Positions 11,213 through 19,234 of a stretch of 64,000 bases of DNA are shown piece by piece. The notes below the pieces were generated by a model. The model made no database searches. It was not told the DNA's origin and saw nothing but the letters and a program-made list of their open reading frames with translations. How positions within the stretch are numbered: the stretch's first letter is position 1; each line of letters opens with the position of its first letter. Origin of the DNA: Methylobacterium dankookense (GTDB lineage: Bacteria > Pseudomonadota > Alphaproteobacteria > Rhizobiales > Beijerinckiaceae); NCBI RefSeq assembly GCF_902141855.1, contig NZ_CABFVH010000001.1, positions 310,001 through 374,000 of the forward strand, read 5' to 3'. The translations under genes and the position numbers were made by a program.

Positions 11213-12472
11213 ATGCGGCGGGTGGTCGTCACGGGTCTCGGCATGGTCACGCCGCTCGGCAGCGGTGTCGAGCACGTCTGGAGCCGTCTGATCGCGGGCG
11301 ACAGCGGGGCGGCCAAGGTCTCCTCGTTCGAGACGGACGATCTCGCCTGCAAGATCGCCTGCCAGATCCCGCTCGGCGACGGCAGCGACGGCACCTTCAA
11401 CGCCGACGCCTATGTCGAGGCGAAGGAGCAGCGGAAGGTCGATCCCTTCATCGTCTACGCGATGGCGGCGGCCACCCAGGCGCTCGACGACGCCGACTGG
11501 CACCCGAAATCCCACGACGACCAGTGCGCCACGGGCGTGCTCGTCGGCTCCGGCATCGGCGGCATCGGCGGCATCTACGACGCCTCGATTACGCTCCACG
11601 AGAAGGGCCCGCGCCGCGTCTCGCCCTTCTTCATCCCGGGCCGCATCATCAACCTGGCCTCGGGCCAGATCTCGATCGCGCACGGGCTGAAGGGCCCGAA
11701 CCACGCGGTCGTCACCGCCTGCTCCACCGGCGCCCACGCCATCGGCGACGCGGCCCGTCTGATCGCCTTCGGCGATGCCGACGTGATGGTGGCCGGCGGG
11801 GCCGAATCACCGGTCAACCGCCTCTCGCTCGCGGGCTTCGCCGCCTGCCGCGCCCTCTCCACCGGCTTCAACGAGGCGCCGACCAAGGCGTCCCGCCCCT
11901 ACGACAAGGACCGCGACGGCTTCGTCATGGGCGAGGGCGCGGGCGTGGTGGTGCTGGAGGAGTACGAGCACGCCAAGGCGCGCGGCGCCAAGATCTATGC
12001 CGAGGTGATCGGCTACGGCCTCTCGGGCGACGCCTACCACATCACCTCGCCCTCCCCGGACGGCGACGGCGCCTATCGCTGCATGACGGCCGCCGTGAAG
12101 CGCGCCGGCATCTCGCCCGACCAGATCGACTACATCAACGCCCACGGCACCTCGACGCCCATGGGCGACGAGCTGGAGCTGAAGGCGGTGGAGCGCCTGC
12201 TCGGCGATTCTGCGGCCAAGGCCTCGATGTCCTCCACCAAGTCGGCCATTGGCCACCTGCTCGGCGCCGCGGGCGCCGTCGAGGCGATCTTCTCGATCCT
12301 CACCATCCGCGACGGCGTGCTGCCGCCGACCCTCAACCTCGACAATCCCAGCGTCGAGACCAGCATCGACCTCGTCCCGCACGAGGCGAAGCGGAAGCGG
12401 GTCGATGTGGCTCTGTCCAACTCGTTCGGGTTCGGTGGGACGAATGCGTCGCTGGTGATGCGGCGGGTTTGA
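11213..12472 (+). CDS. fabF: 3-oxoacyl-[acyl-carrier-protein] synthase II
   Basis: FabF condenses malonyl-ACP with acyl-ACP to extend fatty acids in the cytoplasm. The 419 residues form the two thiolase-fold halves. The active-site Cys170 is in VTACSTGAHAIGDA, the first His in INAHGTSTPMGD and the second in SAIGHLLGAAGAVEA; the C-terminus ends FGFGGTNASLVMRRV. The length is standard. The ribosome binding site before ATG 11213 is weak, consistent with coupling to acpP. In related genomes mltG commonly follows fabF; here the GC-rich sequence stops within a few bases of the stop codon and an AT-rich island begins. Confidence 0.97.
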   Translation: MRRVVVTGLGMVTPLGSGVEHVWSRLIAGDSGAAKVSSFETDDLACKIACQIPLGDGSDGTFNADAYVEAKEQRKVDPFIVYAMAAATQALDDADWHPKSHDDQCATGVLVGSGIGGIGGIYDASITLHEKGPRRVSPFFIPGRIINLASGQISIAHGLKGPNHAVVTACSTGAHAIGDAARLIAFGDADVMVAGGAESPVNRLSLAGFAACRALSTGFNEAPTKASRPYDKDRDGFVMGEGAGVVVLEEYEHAKARGAKIYAEVIGYGLSGDAYHITSPSPDGDGAYRCMTAAVKRAGISPDQIDYINAHGTSTPMGDELELKAVERLLGDSAAKASMSSTKSAIGHLLGAAGAVEAIFSILTIRDGVLPPTLNLDNPSVETSIDLVPHEAKRKRVDVALSNSFGFGGTNASLVMRRV

Positions 12473-12474
12473 AT

Positions 12475-12939
12475 CTATTCCGACTCAAACACCCGATGGG
12501 GTGCTATGAAAAAGATCGAGACCATCTCTCGATCTTTAATATCTCCATAGATTCTTCTGAGTTCATTTTTCAAATCTTGTTCTGAAGCAAACCCGTCATT
12601 CAATGCATCGCATTCATCGAGATCTCCAAACGCCTTATAGCAAAGACGAGTGACAAGAACGTCGCCAATCAATTCTTCTTTTGATAAATTTTTATTTGTT
12701 TCGACTTTAATTAAAGGAAGACATTTGTCAGTTGGATATTCTAACTTGTTAGGAGAATATCTGATCGTAGTTGTTTTGGAGCAGTCAAATACATTGTTTA
12801 TGTAATTGTCAAGTAGCTTAAAATAGCTTCTTTCGCATATTGCGTGGTCCGGGTAACTTTTCGAAAGCGTATTGATGAGAGCATGCGAATCCATCGCCTC
12901 ACTGGCTGAGATCTCGACTGCTTTCATGCACTTACCCAT
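12475..12939 (-). CDS. ASCH-domain protein in AT-rich island, start codon possibly lost
   Basis: The 154-residue frame ends with a recognisable ASCH-type (PUA-like beta-barrel) region. It has a TTTIRYSPNK strand, GDVLVTRLCYKAFGDLDE, an ALNDGFASEQDLKNELRRIYGD helix pair and a final MVSIFFI strand. ASCH proteins are predicted to bind RNA or nucleotides. The first in-frame ATG (12939) has no ribosome binding site. Ten codons further upstream an ACG (12967-12969) stands 8 bases behind GAAAGGAG. Reading from it gives NISEAELVG, which looks coding, so the original start was probably ATG mutated to ACG. Codon use is AT-rich and unlike both flanks. It lies about 120 bases downstream of the interrupted GNAT gene on the same strand, and its stop almost touches the fabF stop. 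Confidence 0.65.
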   Translation of the reverse strand: MGKCMKAVEISASEAMDSHALINTLSKSYPDHAICERSYFKLLDNYINNVFDCSKTTTIRYSPNKLEYPTDKCLPLIKVETNKNLSKEELIGDVLVTRLCYKAFGDLDECDALNDGFASEQDLKNELRRIYGDIKDREMVSIFFIAPHRVFESE

Positions 12940-13059
12940 ACCGACAAGTTCCGCTTCGCTGATGTTCGTAGACTCGACTCCTTTCGATTCTCAACCTAGA
13001 ATTCAGGCTTTGCACAGCTATCCACGGAGCATTTTATTTCCGTGGATAGCTATATTCAG

Positions 13060-14118
13060 CTATTCCATAATAAGTAGCTCATTTAATTCGCTAAGCTCCG
13101 CAATTTTATCGAACTGGTGTCGAGTAATGCCACGCAGATCCCAGCGAGGCTGCTCCGAGATTTGGACCTCATTCAGCAACACGTCTCTGATAGGCCTTCT
13201 GGGTAGAGCCGCGTTGTATGTCATTTTTACTGCAAATAACCGCTTCGCCGGATCGGAATACCAGTCCCTCAACTCATCTTCCGTAAATACACTGTGTGGC
13301 CTCGCATATTCGATAAAAGCTTCTACTGTTGCAAAATCTTTTCTAGTCTTTGTTTCTTCAACTACACAAATAGAAGTTACGACCGAACGGTATCGAGCGC
13401 GGCCTGGGATATCTGTCGTTCGATAGATAATAACAACATCACCATGCTTCAATCTCGTCAGAGCAAGTTCAGCAATATAAATTTTGTGTATAGTGTTGGT
13501 ATGCGATACATCCTCGACAATATGATGCCTTTCATTTCTCAAAATTGAGTCTGGAAAAAGCTTAGTATGATAATCAGGATAAATAGCTAGCAAATAGAAC
13601 CGCGCATCTTCGACATTTATCAGCGGATAGTCTTTGATTATATCATACTCTGGTTGATCTAAATTCCGAACTAGAACAATCTCCTTCCCATTAGCAGTTT
13701 CTTTTACTCCATGCTCATTAAATCCATATCTTTTGAATAGCCTGATCAAAGATTCATGATCACTAAATACAGTAACGTAAACTTCTTCTACATCTTGGTC
13801 TAAGGCGTGGTCGAATATTTTCTTGATGACTCTTTCACCCAGCTTTGTCCCATGAGCATCAATTTTCAATGTTCCGACTTTTATTCTTCTTGCAGCTGGC
13901 AAAGTCGGTTCGACATCAGCAATTTCCCCTTCTTCGACCTTAAGATAAATAAATCCCCTTATTCAACCTTCCTCATCTGAATCTATCACATAAACAGGCT
14001 CTTCCGCTTTTCGCGCAAACCAATCGGGAAATTCCTCATATTGATTTTTGAGGCTATCAAAGAATGGGTCAGATAAATCAACATTCTTGAAGAAGGTCCG
14101 ACGCAAAGTCTCAGGCAT
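13060..14118 (-). pseudogene. GNAT acetyltransferase / PUA-like fusion interrupted by an in-frame TGA
   Basis: Reading from ATG 14118, preceded by GGGGAG at good spacing, gives MPETLRRTFFKNV and then 51 codons to a TGA at 13963-13965. The same frame then continues without another stop for 300 codons to 13060. The join reads ...YVIDSDEEG-stop-IRGFIYLKVEEGE, where a GNAT domain would have tryptophan (TGG). One G-to-A change therefore explains the break. The N-terminal half is GNAT-like (KLGERVIKKIFDHALDQDVEEVYVTVF, LIRLFKRYGF). The C-terminal about 200 residues resemble a PUA/EVE-type barrel (FYLLAIYPDYHTKLFPD, LKHGDVVIIYRTTD). The gene is AT-rich, suggesting transfer. Function is unknown; GNAT-plus-ASCH/PUA pairs are typical of mobile accessory islands. 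Confidence 0.75.
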
Positions 14119-14233
14119 TCCAATCTCCCCTTTTCTCTTCAACAGATGGGGAGTCTTTCATCGAACTTCAAGTGTGATTTTTAGTTCAAATCAACCTCAG
14201 ATGGCAAATTTCGAGAGGTCTGCGATAGATCCG

Positions 14234-14908
14234 TTACCACCCCCGCCGCTCCCCCTCCCCCGGCACCCGCCCCTGCGGCGTGAGCCCGTCAATCACCTGC
14301 GGCAGCACCTGGGTGAGCTGCGAGAGCAGCGTGTCACGGTCCATCCCCGTGGCACGCTCCAGCGTCCCCAGGGTGTCGGGACCGAGCGCCTGGGCGAGCT
14401 GGTTCGGCTGCACCGCGCGGTTCTGGCCGTGGCCGACCCAGGATTCGATCACGTCGCCGAGGCCGCTCTTGCGGAATCCGTCGATCAGGCTGTCGAGGCC
14501 GCCGAGATCGGGCCGGTCGCCCGGCTCGCGGTCGAGATGGGCGTATTGGCCGGCACCGGGATCGCGCTCGGGCGCGTCGCCGGGGCCGCCGAGCATGCCG
14601 GAGAGGTCGCTGAAATCGCCGGGGGGCAGGCTCGAATCGCGCCGTGCCCCGTCCTGGTCCCAGCCGCCGGAGCCCGGGGCGCCGCGGGGCTCGGGGGCCG
14701 GGCGGCCGGGCTCCGAGCGGTCGGCGTCCGGGCCCGGCTCGCCGCCATGGCCGCGCCCAAAAATGTCGCCGAAGCCGCCGCTCGCGCCCTTGGCGAGGAG
14801 CAGCATGAGCAGCGCCTTGACCAGCGGCGACATGGCGCCGCCGCGGCCCTGGCCGCCGCCGAGCACCTGACCGAGCACTCCGCCGATCACCGAATCGAGC
14901 AGTCCCAT
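14234..14908 (-). CDS. YidB-family (DUF937) protein
   Basis: The 224-residue protein begins MGLLDSVIGGVLGQVLGG, the usual N-terminus of this family. After a Gly/Pro/Asp-rich low-complexity centre (about residues 45-135) it ends with the conserved block LIDGFRKSGLGDVIESWVGHG, NQLAQALGPDTLGTLERATGM and LTQVLPQVIDGLTPQGRVP. The central linker is longer than in E. coli YidB. The biochemical function of the family is unknown. It returns to the GC-rich style of the chromosome and marks the right-hand edge of the AT-rich island. Confidence 0.85.
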   Translation of the reverse strand: MGLLDSVIGGVLGQVLGGGQGRGGAMSPLVKALLMLLLAKGASGGFGDIFGRGHGGEPGPDADRSEPGRPAPEPRGAPGSGGWDQDGARRDSSLPPGDFSDLSGMLGGPGDAPERDPGAGQYAHLDREPGDRPDLGGLDSLIDGFRKSGLGDVIESWVGHGQNRAVQPNQLAQALGPDTLGTLERATGMDRDTLLSQLTQVLPQVIDGLTPQGRVPGEGERRGW

Positions 14909-15438
14909 GCCGTCCTCCCGCCGGGGCCTCCAGCGGCCCGGCTCGGTTAACGGTCAGGCATGGGGGCGGGTTGCGTCGCGGAGGGCCGGATCGACGCGGG
15001 GCCGCCCGGGCGCGCAGCGGCGCCAGCGCCAACCTCACGGTCGCCCATCCGTAAGAACTACGCACTCGGTTCTAACCTAGATCTAGTGCTTATGCAGAGC
15101 GGCTTGAGCGGAACGGATATTCCGGGCGGCCGTTCGATCCTTGAGCTTCGCCGTATCCCGAAGACATGGGCCCGCCGAAGCTTGCACGGCGTCCAGGTGC
15201 CCGCGACGGGGCGGGCGGGCGCCGCGTGCCGCCGAGGGGAGGCCCTGCCCGTGGATGCGAAGCCGCCGACCGTCCGAGCCGCCGCTCCGCCGCGCCATCC
15301 CCATGCCCAGGAGCCTGACCCTCCGGAACTGCCGGTCCGATCCGGCCGGCGCTGACCAGCGCCGCCGCGGGGCCGGCTCTCTCCGCCCGGACCCGCGCCT
15401 CCCGAGGGGTCCACGCGAGAGACAGGAACTCTTTCGGC
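14909..15438. other. Gene-free gap before the response regulator
   Basis: A 530-base stretch between divergently oriented genes. No frame has conserved-looking content. A CTAGATCTAG palindrome at 15077-15086 lies in a short less GC-rich patch (about 15050-15130) that is the best candidate for the promoter region of the response-regulator gene. Confidence 0.4.
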
Positions 15439-16119
15439 ATGCATGCTGCTCCGAACGACCTCACCCCCACGCTTCTGCTCGCCGACAGCCAACCGATCTA
15501 CCTGCTCGGCCTACGCATGGTGGTCGACGACCTCGCCGGCTACGACCTGATCCACGAGGCGCGTTCGAGCGCCGAAATCCTCGAGATCGCCCACCGGGTG
15601 CGGCCCGACATCGCGATCATCGACATCGCCGCGCCGGGCATGCGCGGCCTCGCCACCCTGCGCCATCTCCGGCACGACGCCTCGGCCATGCAGGTGGTGG
15701 TGACGAGCCTGCAGGATTCGCCGAGCTTCGTGCGCGAGACGGTGCAGGCCGGGGCCCGCGCCTTCGTCTCGAAGCGCTCGCCGCCGGATTGCCTGCTCCA
15801 GGCGCTGCACGCGGTGCGCAGCGGCGGCTTCTACCTCGACCCCTCGGTGGCGACCGACATGATCGTCGCCGGCTTCGGCCCGCGCACCCGGCGCGGCCAG
15901 CCCCGCGGCACCCTCACCCTCACCGACCGCGAGCGCGAGGTCTTCCGGCTGATCGCGCTCGGCTACACCAACAAGGAGGTGGCGGGGCAGCTCGGCCTCA
16001 CCGCCAAATCGGTGGAGACCTACAAGAGCCGCGCCAGCGGCAAGCTCGACATCTACAGCCGCTCGAAGATCGTCCAATACGCCGCGCTGCAGGGGTGGTT
16101 CAACGAGATGGGGACGTGA
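15439..16119 (+). CDS. NarL/FixJ-type response regulator
   Basis: The 226-residue protein has an N-terminal receiver domain (about residues 9-125) and a C-terminal LuxR-type helix-turn-helix (LTDREREVFRLIALGYTNKEVAGQLGLTAKSVETYKSR). The phospho-acceptor Asp is in DIAIIDIAAPGM and the conserved Lys in AFVSKRSP. The N-terminal acidic pair, usually DD, is reduced to one Asp (LLADSQP), which may weaken magnesium binding or phosphorylation. No histidine kinase is adjacent, so it is an orphan here and its signal is unknown. The gene is followed by a dispersed repeat element. Confidence 0.87.
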   Translation: MHAAPNDLTPTLLLADSQPIYLLGLRMVVDDLAGYDLIHEARSSAEILEIAHRVRPDIAIIDIAAPGMRGLATLRHLRHDASAMQVVVTSLQDSPSFVRETVQAGARAFVSKRSPPDCLLQALHAVRSGGFYLDPSVATDMIVAGFGPRTRRGQPRGTLTLTDREREVFRLIALGYTNKEVAGQLGLTAKSVETYKSRASGKLDIYSRSKIVQYAALQGWFNEMGT

Positions 16120-16184
16120 GGGGCGCCGGGAGAGGGCTGGGATGAGGATCGGGAATTGTCCGGAGTGGTCGCTTCGATCCACGC

Positions 16185-16361
16185 CGGGCCTCTCCTCCCC
16201 ACAGATCTCGGGCTTGCCCGAGATCTGTCCTTGCCTGTCCAGATCGGGCAGGCCCGATCTGGATGGGGAGGAGCCGGAGGTGGGGGTGGTGCAGAAGGCA
16301 CCGAAACGCTCGATCCTGCGCCGCCCCCACCACTGACCCCTCCCCGCGAGGGGGAGGGGAA
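16185..16361 (-). repeat. Dispersed 177-bp element, copy A
   Basis: An inverted copy of the element at 49961-50138, with roughly 13 differences over 177 bases by eye. It holds two strong palindromes, CAGATCGGGC-CT-GCCCGATCTG and CAGATCTCGGG...CCCGAGATCTG, and ends with the CTCCCC/GGGGAG hairpin. It lies between the response-regulator gene and a small exported-protein gene and has no open frame of its own. It could act as a transcription terminator for the regulator. Confidence 0.85.
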
Positions 16362-16390
16362 ACGCGCCCTATCCTGAACCCTCGCCCCCC

Positions 16391-16726
16391 TCACCCGCCG
16401 CTGCGCATCGAGCCCGGCAGGTGGTCCTTCGGGTTCACCCGTCCGCCCGAGCCGACCACCGGGGTCGCGGGCTTGAGCGCCCGCGGGGGCGAGACGCCGT
16501 TGTTGCGCTTGTGCGCGGCTTCCGGATGCGCCTGCACCGTGGAAGTCTCCGGCGGCAGGGTGCTCGCCGTCGGCTGGTCGTTGGCGTTGGCGAGCGTCTG
16601 CGCCTCGGCGGTTCCGACGAAGCGCGCGCCGAGCGCGGTGGCGGCGAGGCTCGCGAGGAACAGGGCGGTGGCGAGGTTGCCCGCCCGGGGCCGGAGGGGC
16701 CGGCCGATCCTGTCGTGATGCGTCAT
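16391..16726 (-). CDS. Hypothetical small exported protein
   Basis: I do not recognise the family. Starting at ATG 16726 (MTHHDRIGRPLRPRAGN) the 111-residue product has a hydrophobic stretch ATALFLASLAATALG followed by TAEAQTLA, which looks like a signal peptide with a cleavage site near residue 41. The mature part is short, Pro/Thr/Asn-rich and probably unstructured, ending VNPKDHLPGSMRSGG. A longer frame to 16825 overlaps the neighbouring gene and was not preferred. It lies 76 bases downstream of a membrane-protein gene on the same strand and may be co-transcribed with it. Confidence 0.55.
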   Translation of the reverse strand: MTHHDRIGRPLRPRAGNLATALFLASLAATALGARFVGTAEAQTLANANDQPTASTLPPETSTVQAHPEAAHKRNNGVSPPRALKPATPVVGSGGRVNPKDHLPGSMRSGG

Positions 16727-16802
16727 GTGCTGCCCGTGACTGTCTTGGCTGGCGAGCCGCTCGGCGACTCCTCTCGAAGACAGAACGCGGGAGGCGCACC
16801 GG

Positions 16803-17069
16803 TTAGTTCCGGTGGAGCCCGCCATGGGCGAGGCTGCCGAGCGCGCAGCCGGCGAGATAGGCCGCGAGCATCAGGGCCCCGCTCTCCACGAACAGCCCCG
16901 CCCGGCCCGGCACCGCGCCGGAGAGCGCGAGCGCCGCCAGCACCGCGAGCGCGAGGCCGAGCGCGGCCGGCACCGCGCGGTGCGGCCAGCCCCAGAGGGC
17001 GCCGATGCCGAGGCCGAGGACGAGCGCCCCGGCCAGTCCCGGCCAGAGGCCGGCGAGCAGTGCCACCAC
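16803..17069 (-). CDS. Hypothetical small membrane protein
   Basis: The 88-residue reading from GTG 17069 is almost entirely hydrophobic, with about three membrane segments (VVALLAGLWPGLAGALVLGL, AVPAALGLALAVLAALAL and ESGALMLAAYLAGCALG) and a short HGGLHRN tail. GGGAG lies 12 bases before this GTG. The frame stays open upstream to 17240 through the 19-bp tandem repeats, but that part encodes a repetitive peptide (SLPGLGIPAGAWNPCRG) that looks non-genic. It lies downstream of the OmpA-like gene on the same strand. No family is recognised. Confidence 0.5.
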   Translation of the reverse strand: MVALLAGLWPGLAGALVLGLGIGALWGWPHRAVPAALGLALAVLAALALSGAVPGRAGLFVESGALMLAAYLAGCALGSLAHGGLHRN

Positions 17070-17145
17070 GGAACAGACGATCTCCCGATACGAGCCCGAA
17101 GCCGGCCTCGGGCTGGGGCAGACCACCCGGGCGCGGCGGGTGCAA

Positions 17146-17240
17146 GCCCCGGCAGGGATTCCAAGCCCCGGCAGGGATTCCAAGCCCCGGCAGGGATTCC
17201 AAGCCCCGGCAGGGATTCCAAGCCCCGGCAGGGATTCCAA
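17146..17240. repeat. Five perfect 19-bp tandem repeats
   Basis: The unit GCCCCGGCAGGGATTCCAA starts at 17146, 17165, 17184, 17203 and 17222. It is followed by two decayed units at 17241 and 17260, the last overlapping the final codons of the OmpA-like gene. There are no spacers, so it is a direct minisatellite and not a CRISPR. It lies in the gap between two minus-strand genes. Confidence 0.92.
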
Positions 17241-17265
17241 GCCCCGTCTTAGGGATCAAGCCCCG

Positions 17266-19164
17266 TCAGGGCTTCAGGGCGAGGAGGATGGTGCGCCGCT
17301 CGCCCGGCGGCTCCTCGGCGATGCTGACCTGATCCATCCCCGCCCCGGCCTGGAGCAGGTACTCGGCGATCACCTGCGCCCGCGCCCGCGCGACCTCCTC
17401 GGGCGCCGGCTCCGGGGCGGGCTCGGGCTTGGCCGGCTTCTTCGGCGCTGGCTTGGGCGCGGACTTGGCGGCCTTGCTGGTGGCGGGCTTCTCGTCCTTC
17501 GGAGGCTCGGGCTTCGCCTCGGCCGGCTCGGCGGGCTTGACCGGTTTCGCGCCCGGCGGATCGGCGTGGCCCGCCACCGTGATGCGCAGGCCGGGGCAGG
17601 CCCGGGCGAGCGCCGCGGCGGCGTCGAGGGTCGGGTACATGGCCGATGTCAGCGCGAGGCTGCCCGCCTCGAAGCGCAATGAAACACGCGACGAGGCGGC
17701 CTCGAAGCCATCGCGGCAGGATTCGGGGCTCTTTCTGGGGGGCGGATCGCGCGGCTCGACCGCCACCTTGGCGCTCCAGCCCGGCGGCAGGCCGCGGCGC
17801 AGGGCGTCACCCGCGCGGGCCGCGCTCTCCCGATAAAGGCTTGTGCCGGAAAGACTTAACGCACGGTCGGCCACCGCGATCTCGCCGCTCGCCAGCGTCG
17901 CCAGCACCGGCACGGCCGCCTCCAGCGCCGCCGCCAGATCCGCCGGCGCCCCCGCCCCCAGCCGCGTCCGGTCGACGATCCGCTCCCGGAAGAACCGAGG
18001 CCGCACCGCCGCCATCACCCGAGCCCGCATCTCGGCATCCGCCAAGTGCCCGGAAACGCTTACCAATTCCGCCTCGCGCCGGATCGCCACTTGGTAGGGC
18101 GAGAGCGGTTTCACCGTCAGATCGACGGTTCCTGCGGCGACTCCGGCGGGCAGTTCCGCCCGCAGCAGTGCCTCGACCTCCCCCACCGCCTGCCCATCGA
18201 GCGCGTCGCCGGAGACCGAAACCCGCCCCTCCGCGAAGCCGACCCGCCCCCGCTGCACCAGTCCCACCAGCTTCAGCATCGCCGAGACCAGCGCCTTCGG
18301 CTCCACGCCCCGCGGCAAACCGCGCGCGGTGCGGGTGCGGTCGTCCACGAAGGCGCCCTCGGCAAGCTCTTCCGCCTGCTTGCGAATCTCGGATCTCGCA
18401 GCCTCCGAGACCGTGTAGCCGGTGAGCACGATGCCCCCGCCCGAGACGCGCTCCACCGCGAACTGGAAGTCGGCCACGCTCGGCGGCAGGATCTCGACGC
18501 GGCCCATGGAGAAGCCCCGCGGCGGCTCGGCGAAGGCGCTCCGCAACGCATCGTAGGCCGCGACATCCACCGCCTCGCCGGACGCCGAGATGACCGTATC
18601 CGTCACGCTCACCCGTCCCCCCCGACCGAGCTTGCCGAGGCGCGCCGCCGCGAAGGCTGCCGCGGCAGCAAAGTCCGGAGGCGCCCCCCGCGCGGCCCTC
18701 GCCGCATCGTCGAGGGAAAGCTCGGGCAGCGCCGCAGCGATCTGAACCTCCAGAGCGTGGCGGCCGATCTCCGCTGGGCGGCTACCGGTGATCACGACGG
18801 CCCGGTCCGTGCGCTCGGCCGCCCAGGCGAAGGGCGAAACCGCCTCGATCAGGCCGACCTCGGAGACGACCCGGCGCAGGCCCGGCAAGGCGGCGAGGCG
18901 GCCGAGCACCGCGTCCCGCTCCGCTTCACCCGGCGCCTCGCCGCGGGCGACGAGATCGCGCCCCTGCGCCGCGACGCGCAGCCAGGGCTCTCCGCCGGAA
19001 TCCTGCGTGGTGCGCGCCACGCCCATGCCCTCCGCCTCGATCCGCGCGGCGATGCCGGGCGCAGCGAGAAGCGTCGCCCCTCCCCAGGCGAGCGCCAGGA
19101 GGGGCAGGCCGGCGAGCCAGCCGTAGCGGCGAAGCCGAAGGGCGAGGTCTGCGGGCAGCGGCAC
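17266..19164 (-). CDS. OmpA-family envelope protein with BON-like repeats and a split OmpA domain
   Basis: The 632-residue protein has an N-terminal membrane anchor or signal (YGWLAGLPLLALAWGGATLLA, about residues 14-34). A long region of repeated BON-like units follows, with recurring blocks such as VVITGSRPAEIGR, GGIVLTGYTVSEAARSEI, RVSVSGDALDG and ELVSVSGHLADAEMRARV. The C-terminal OmpA-like peptidoglycan-binding domain includes VSLRFEAGSLALTSAMYPTL and LRITVAGHADPPG. That domain is interrupted after AGHAD by a Lys/Pro/Ala-rich insert of about 55 residues before the conserved helix RAQVIAEYLLQAG resumes. It probably tethers the envelope to peptidoglycan. It lies downstream of uup on the same strand. 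Confidence 0.75.
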   Translation of the reverse strand: MPLPADLALRLRRYGWLAGLPLLALAWGGATLLAAPGIAARIEAEGMGVARTTQDSGGEPWLRVAAQGRDLVARGEAPGEAERDAVLGRLAALPGLRRVVSEVGLIEAVSPFAWAAERTDRAVVITGSRPAEIGRHALEVQIAAALPELSLDDAARAARGAPPDFAAAAAFAAARLGKLGRGGRVSVTDTVISASGEAVDVAAYDALRSAFAEPPRGFSMGRVEILPPSVADFQFAVERVSGGGIVLTGYTVSEAARSEIRKQAEELAEGAFVDDRTRTARGLPRGVEPKALVSAMLKLVGLVQRGRVGFAEGRVSVSGDALDGQAVGEVEALLRAELPAGVAAGTVDLTVKPLSPYQVAIRREAELVSVSGHLADAEMRARVMAAVRPRFFRERIVDRTRLGAGAPADLAAALEAAVPVLATLASGEIAVADRALSLSGTSLYRESAARAGDALRRGLPPGWSAKVAVEPRDPPPRKSPESCRDGFEAASSRVSLRFEAGSLALTSAMYPTLDAAAALARACPGLRITVAGHADPPGAKPVKPAEPAEAKPEPPKDEKPATSKAAKSAPKPAPKKPAKPEPAPEPAPEEVARARAQVIAEYLLQAGAGMDQVSIAEEPPGERRTILLALKP

Positions 19165-19234
19165 AGGTTGGTCTCGACGGCAGGACCGCGCGAAAGGCCA
19201 GAACAGCCCGACTTTCCGGCATCTTGAAGGCCGA

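Noticed and set aside
12440..14240. Attachment site repeats bounding the AT-rich island
   Set aside because: No direct repeat of meaningful length was found between the fabF end and the right border, and no integrase or tRNA is present.
14960..15355. Plus-strand small gene in the gap before the response regulator
   Set aside because: No ribosome binding site, and the composition (Arg/Ala/Pro) looks like non-coding GC-rich sequence.
16903..17259. Repeat-containing protein encoded through the 19-bp array
   Set aside because: The open frame is a consequence of a 19-bp unit cycling through three frames without stops. The plausible gene starts after the array.
17146..17265. CRISPR array
   Set aside because: The 19-bp units are contiguous with no spacers, no leader and no cas genes nearby.
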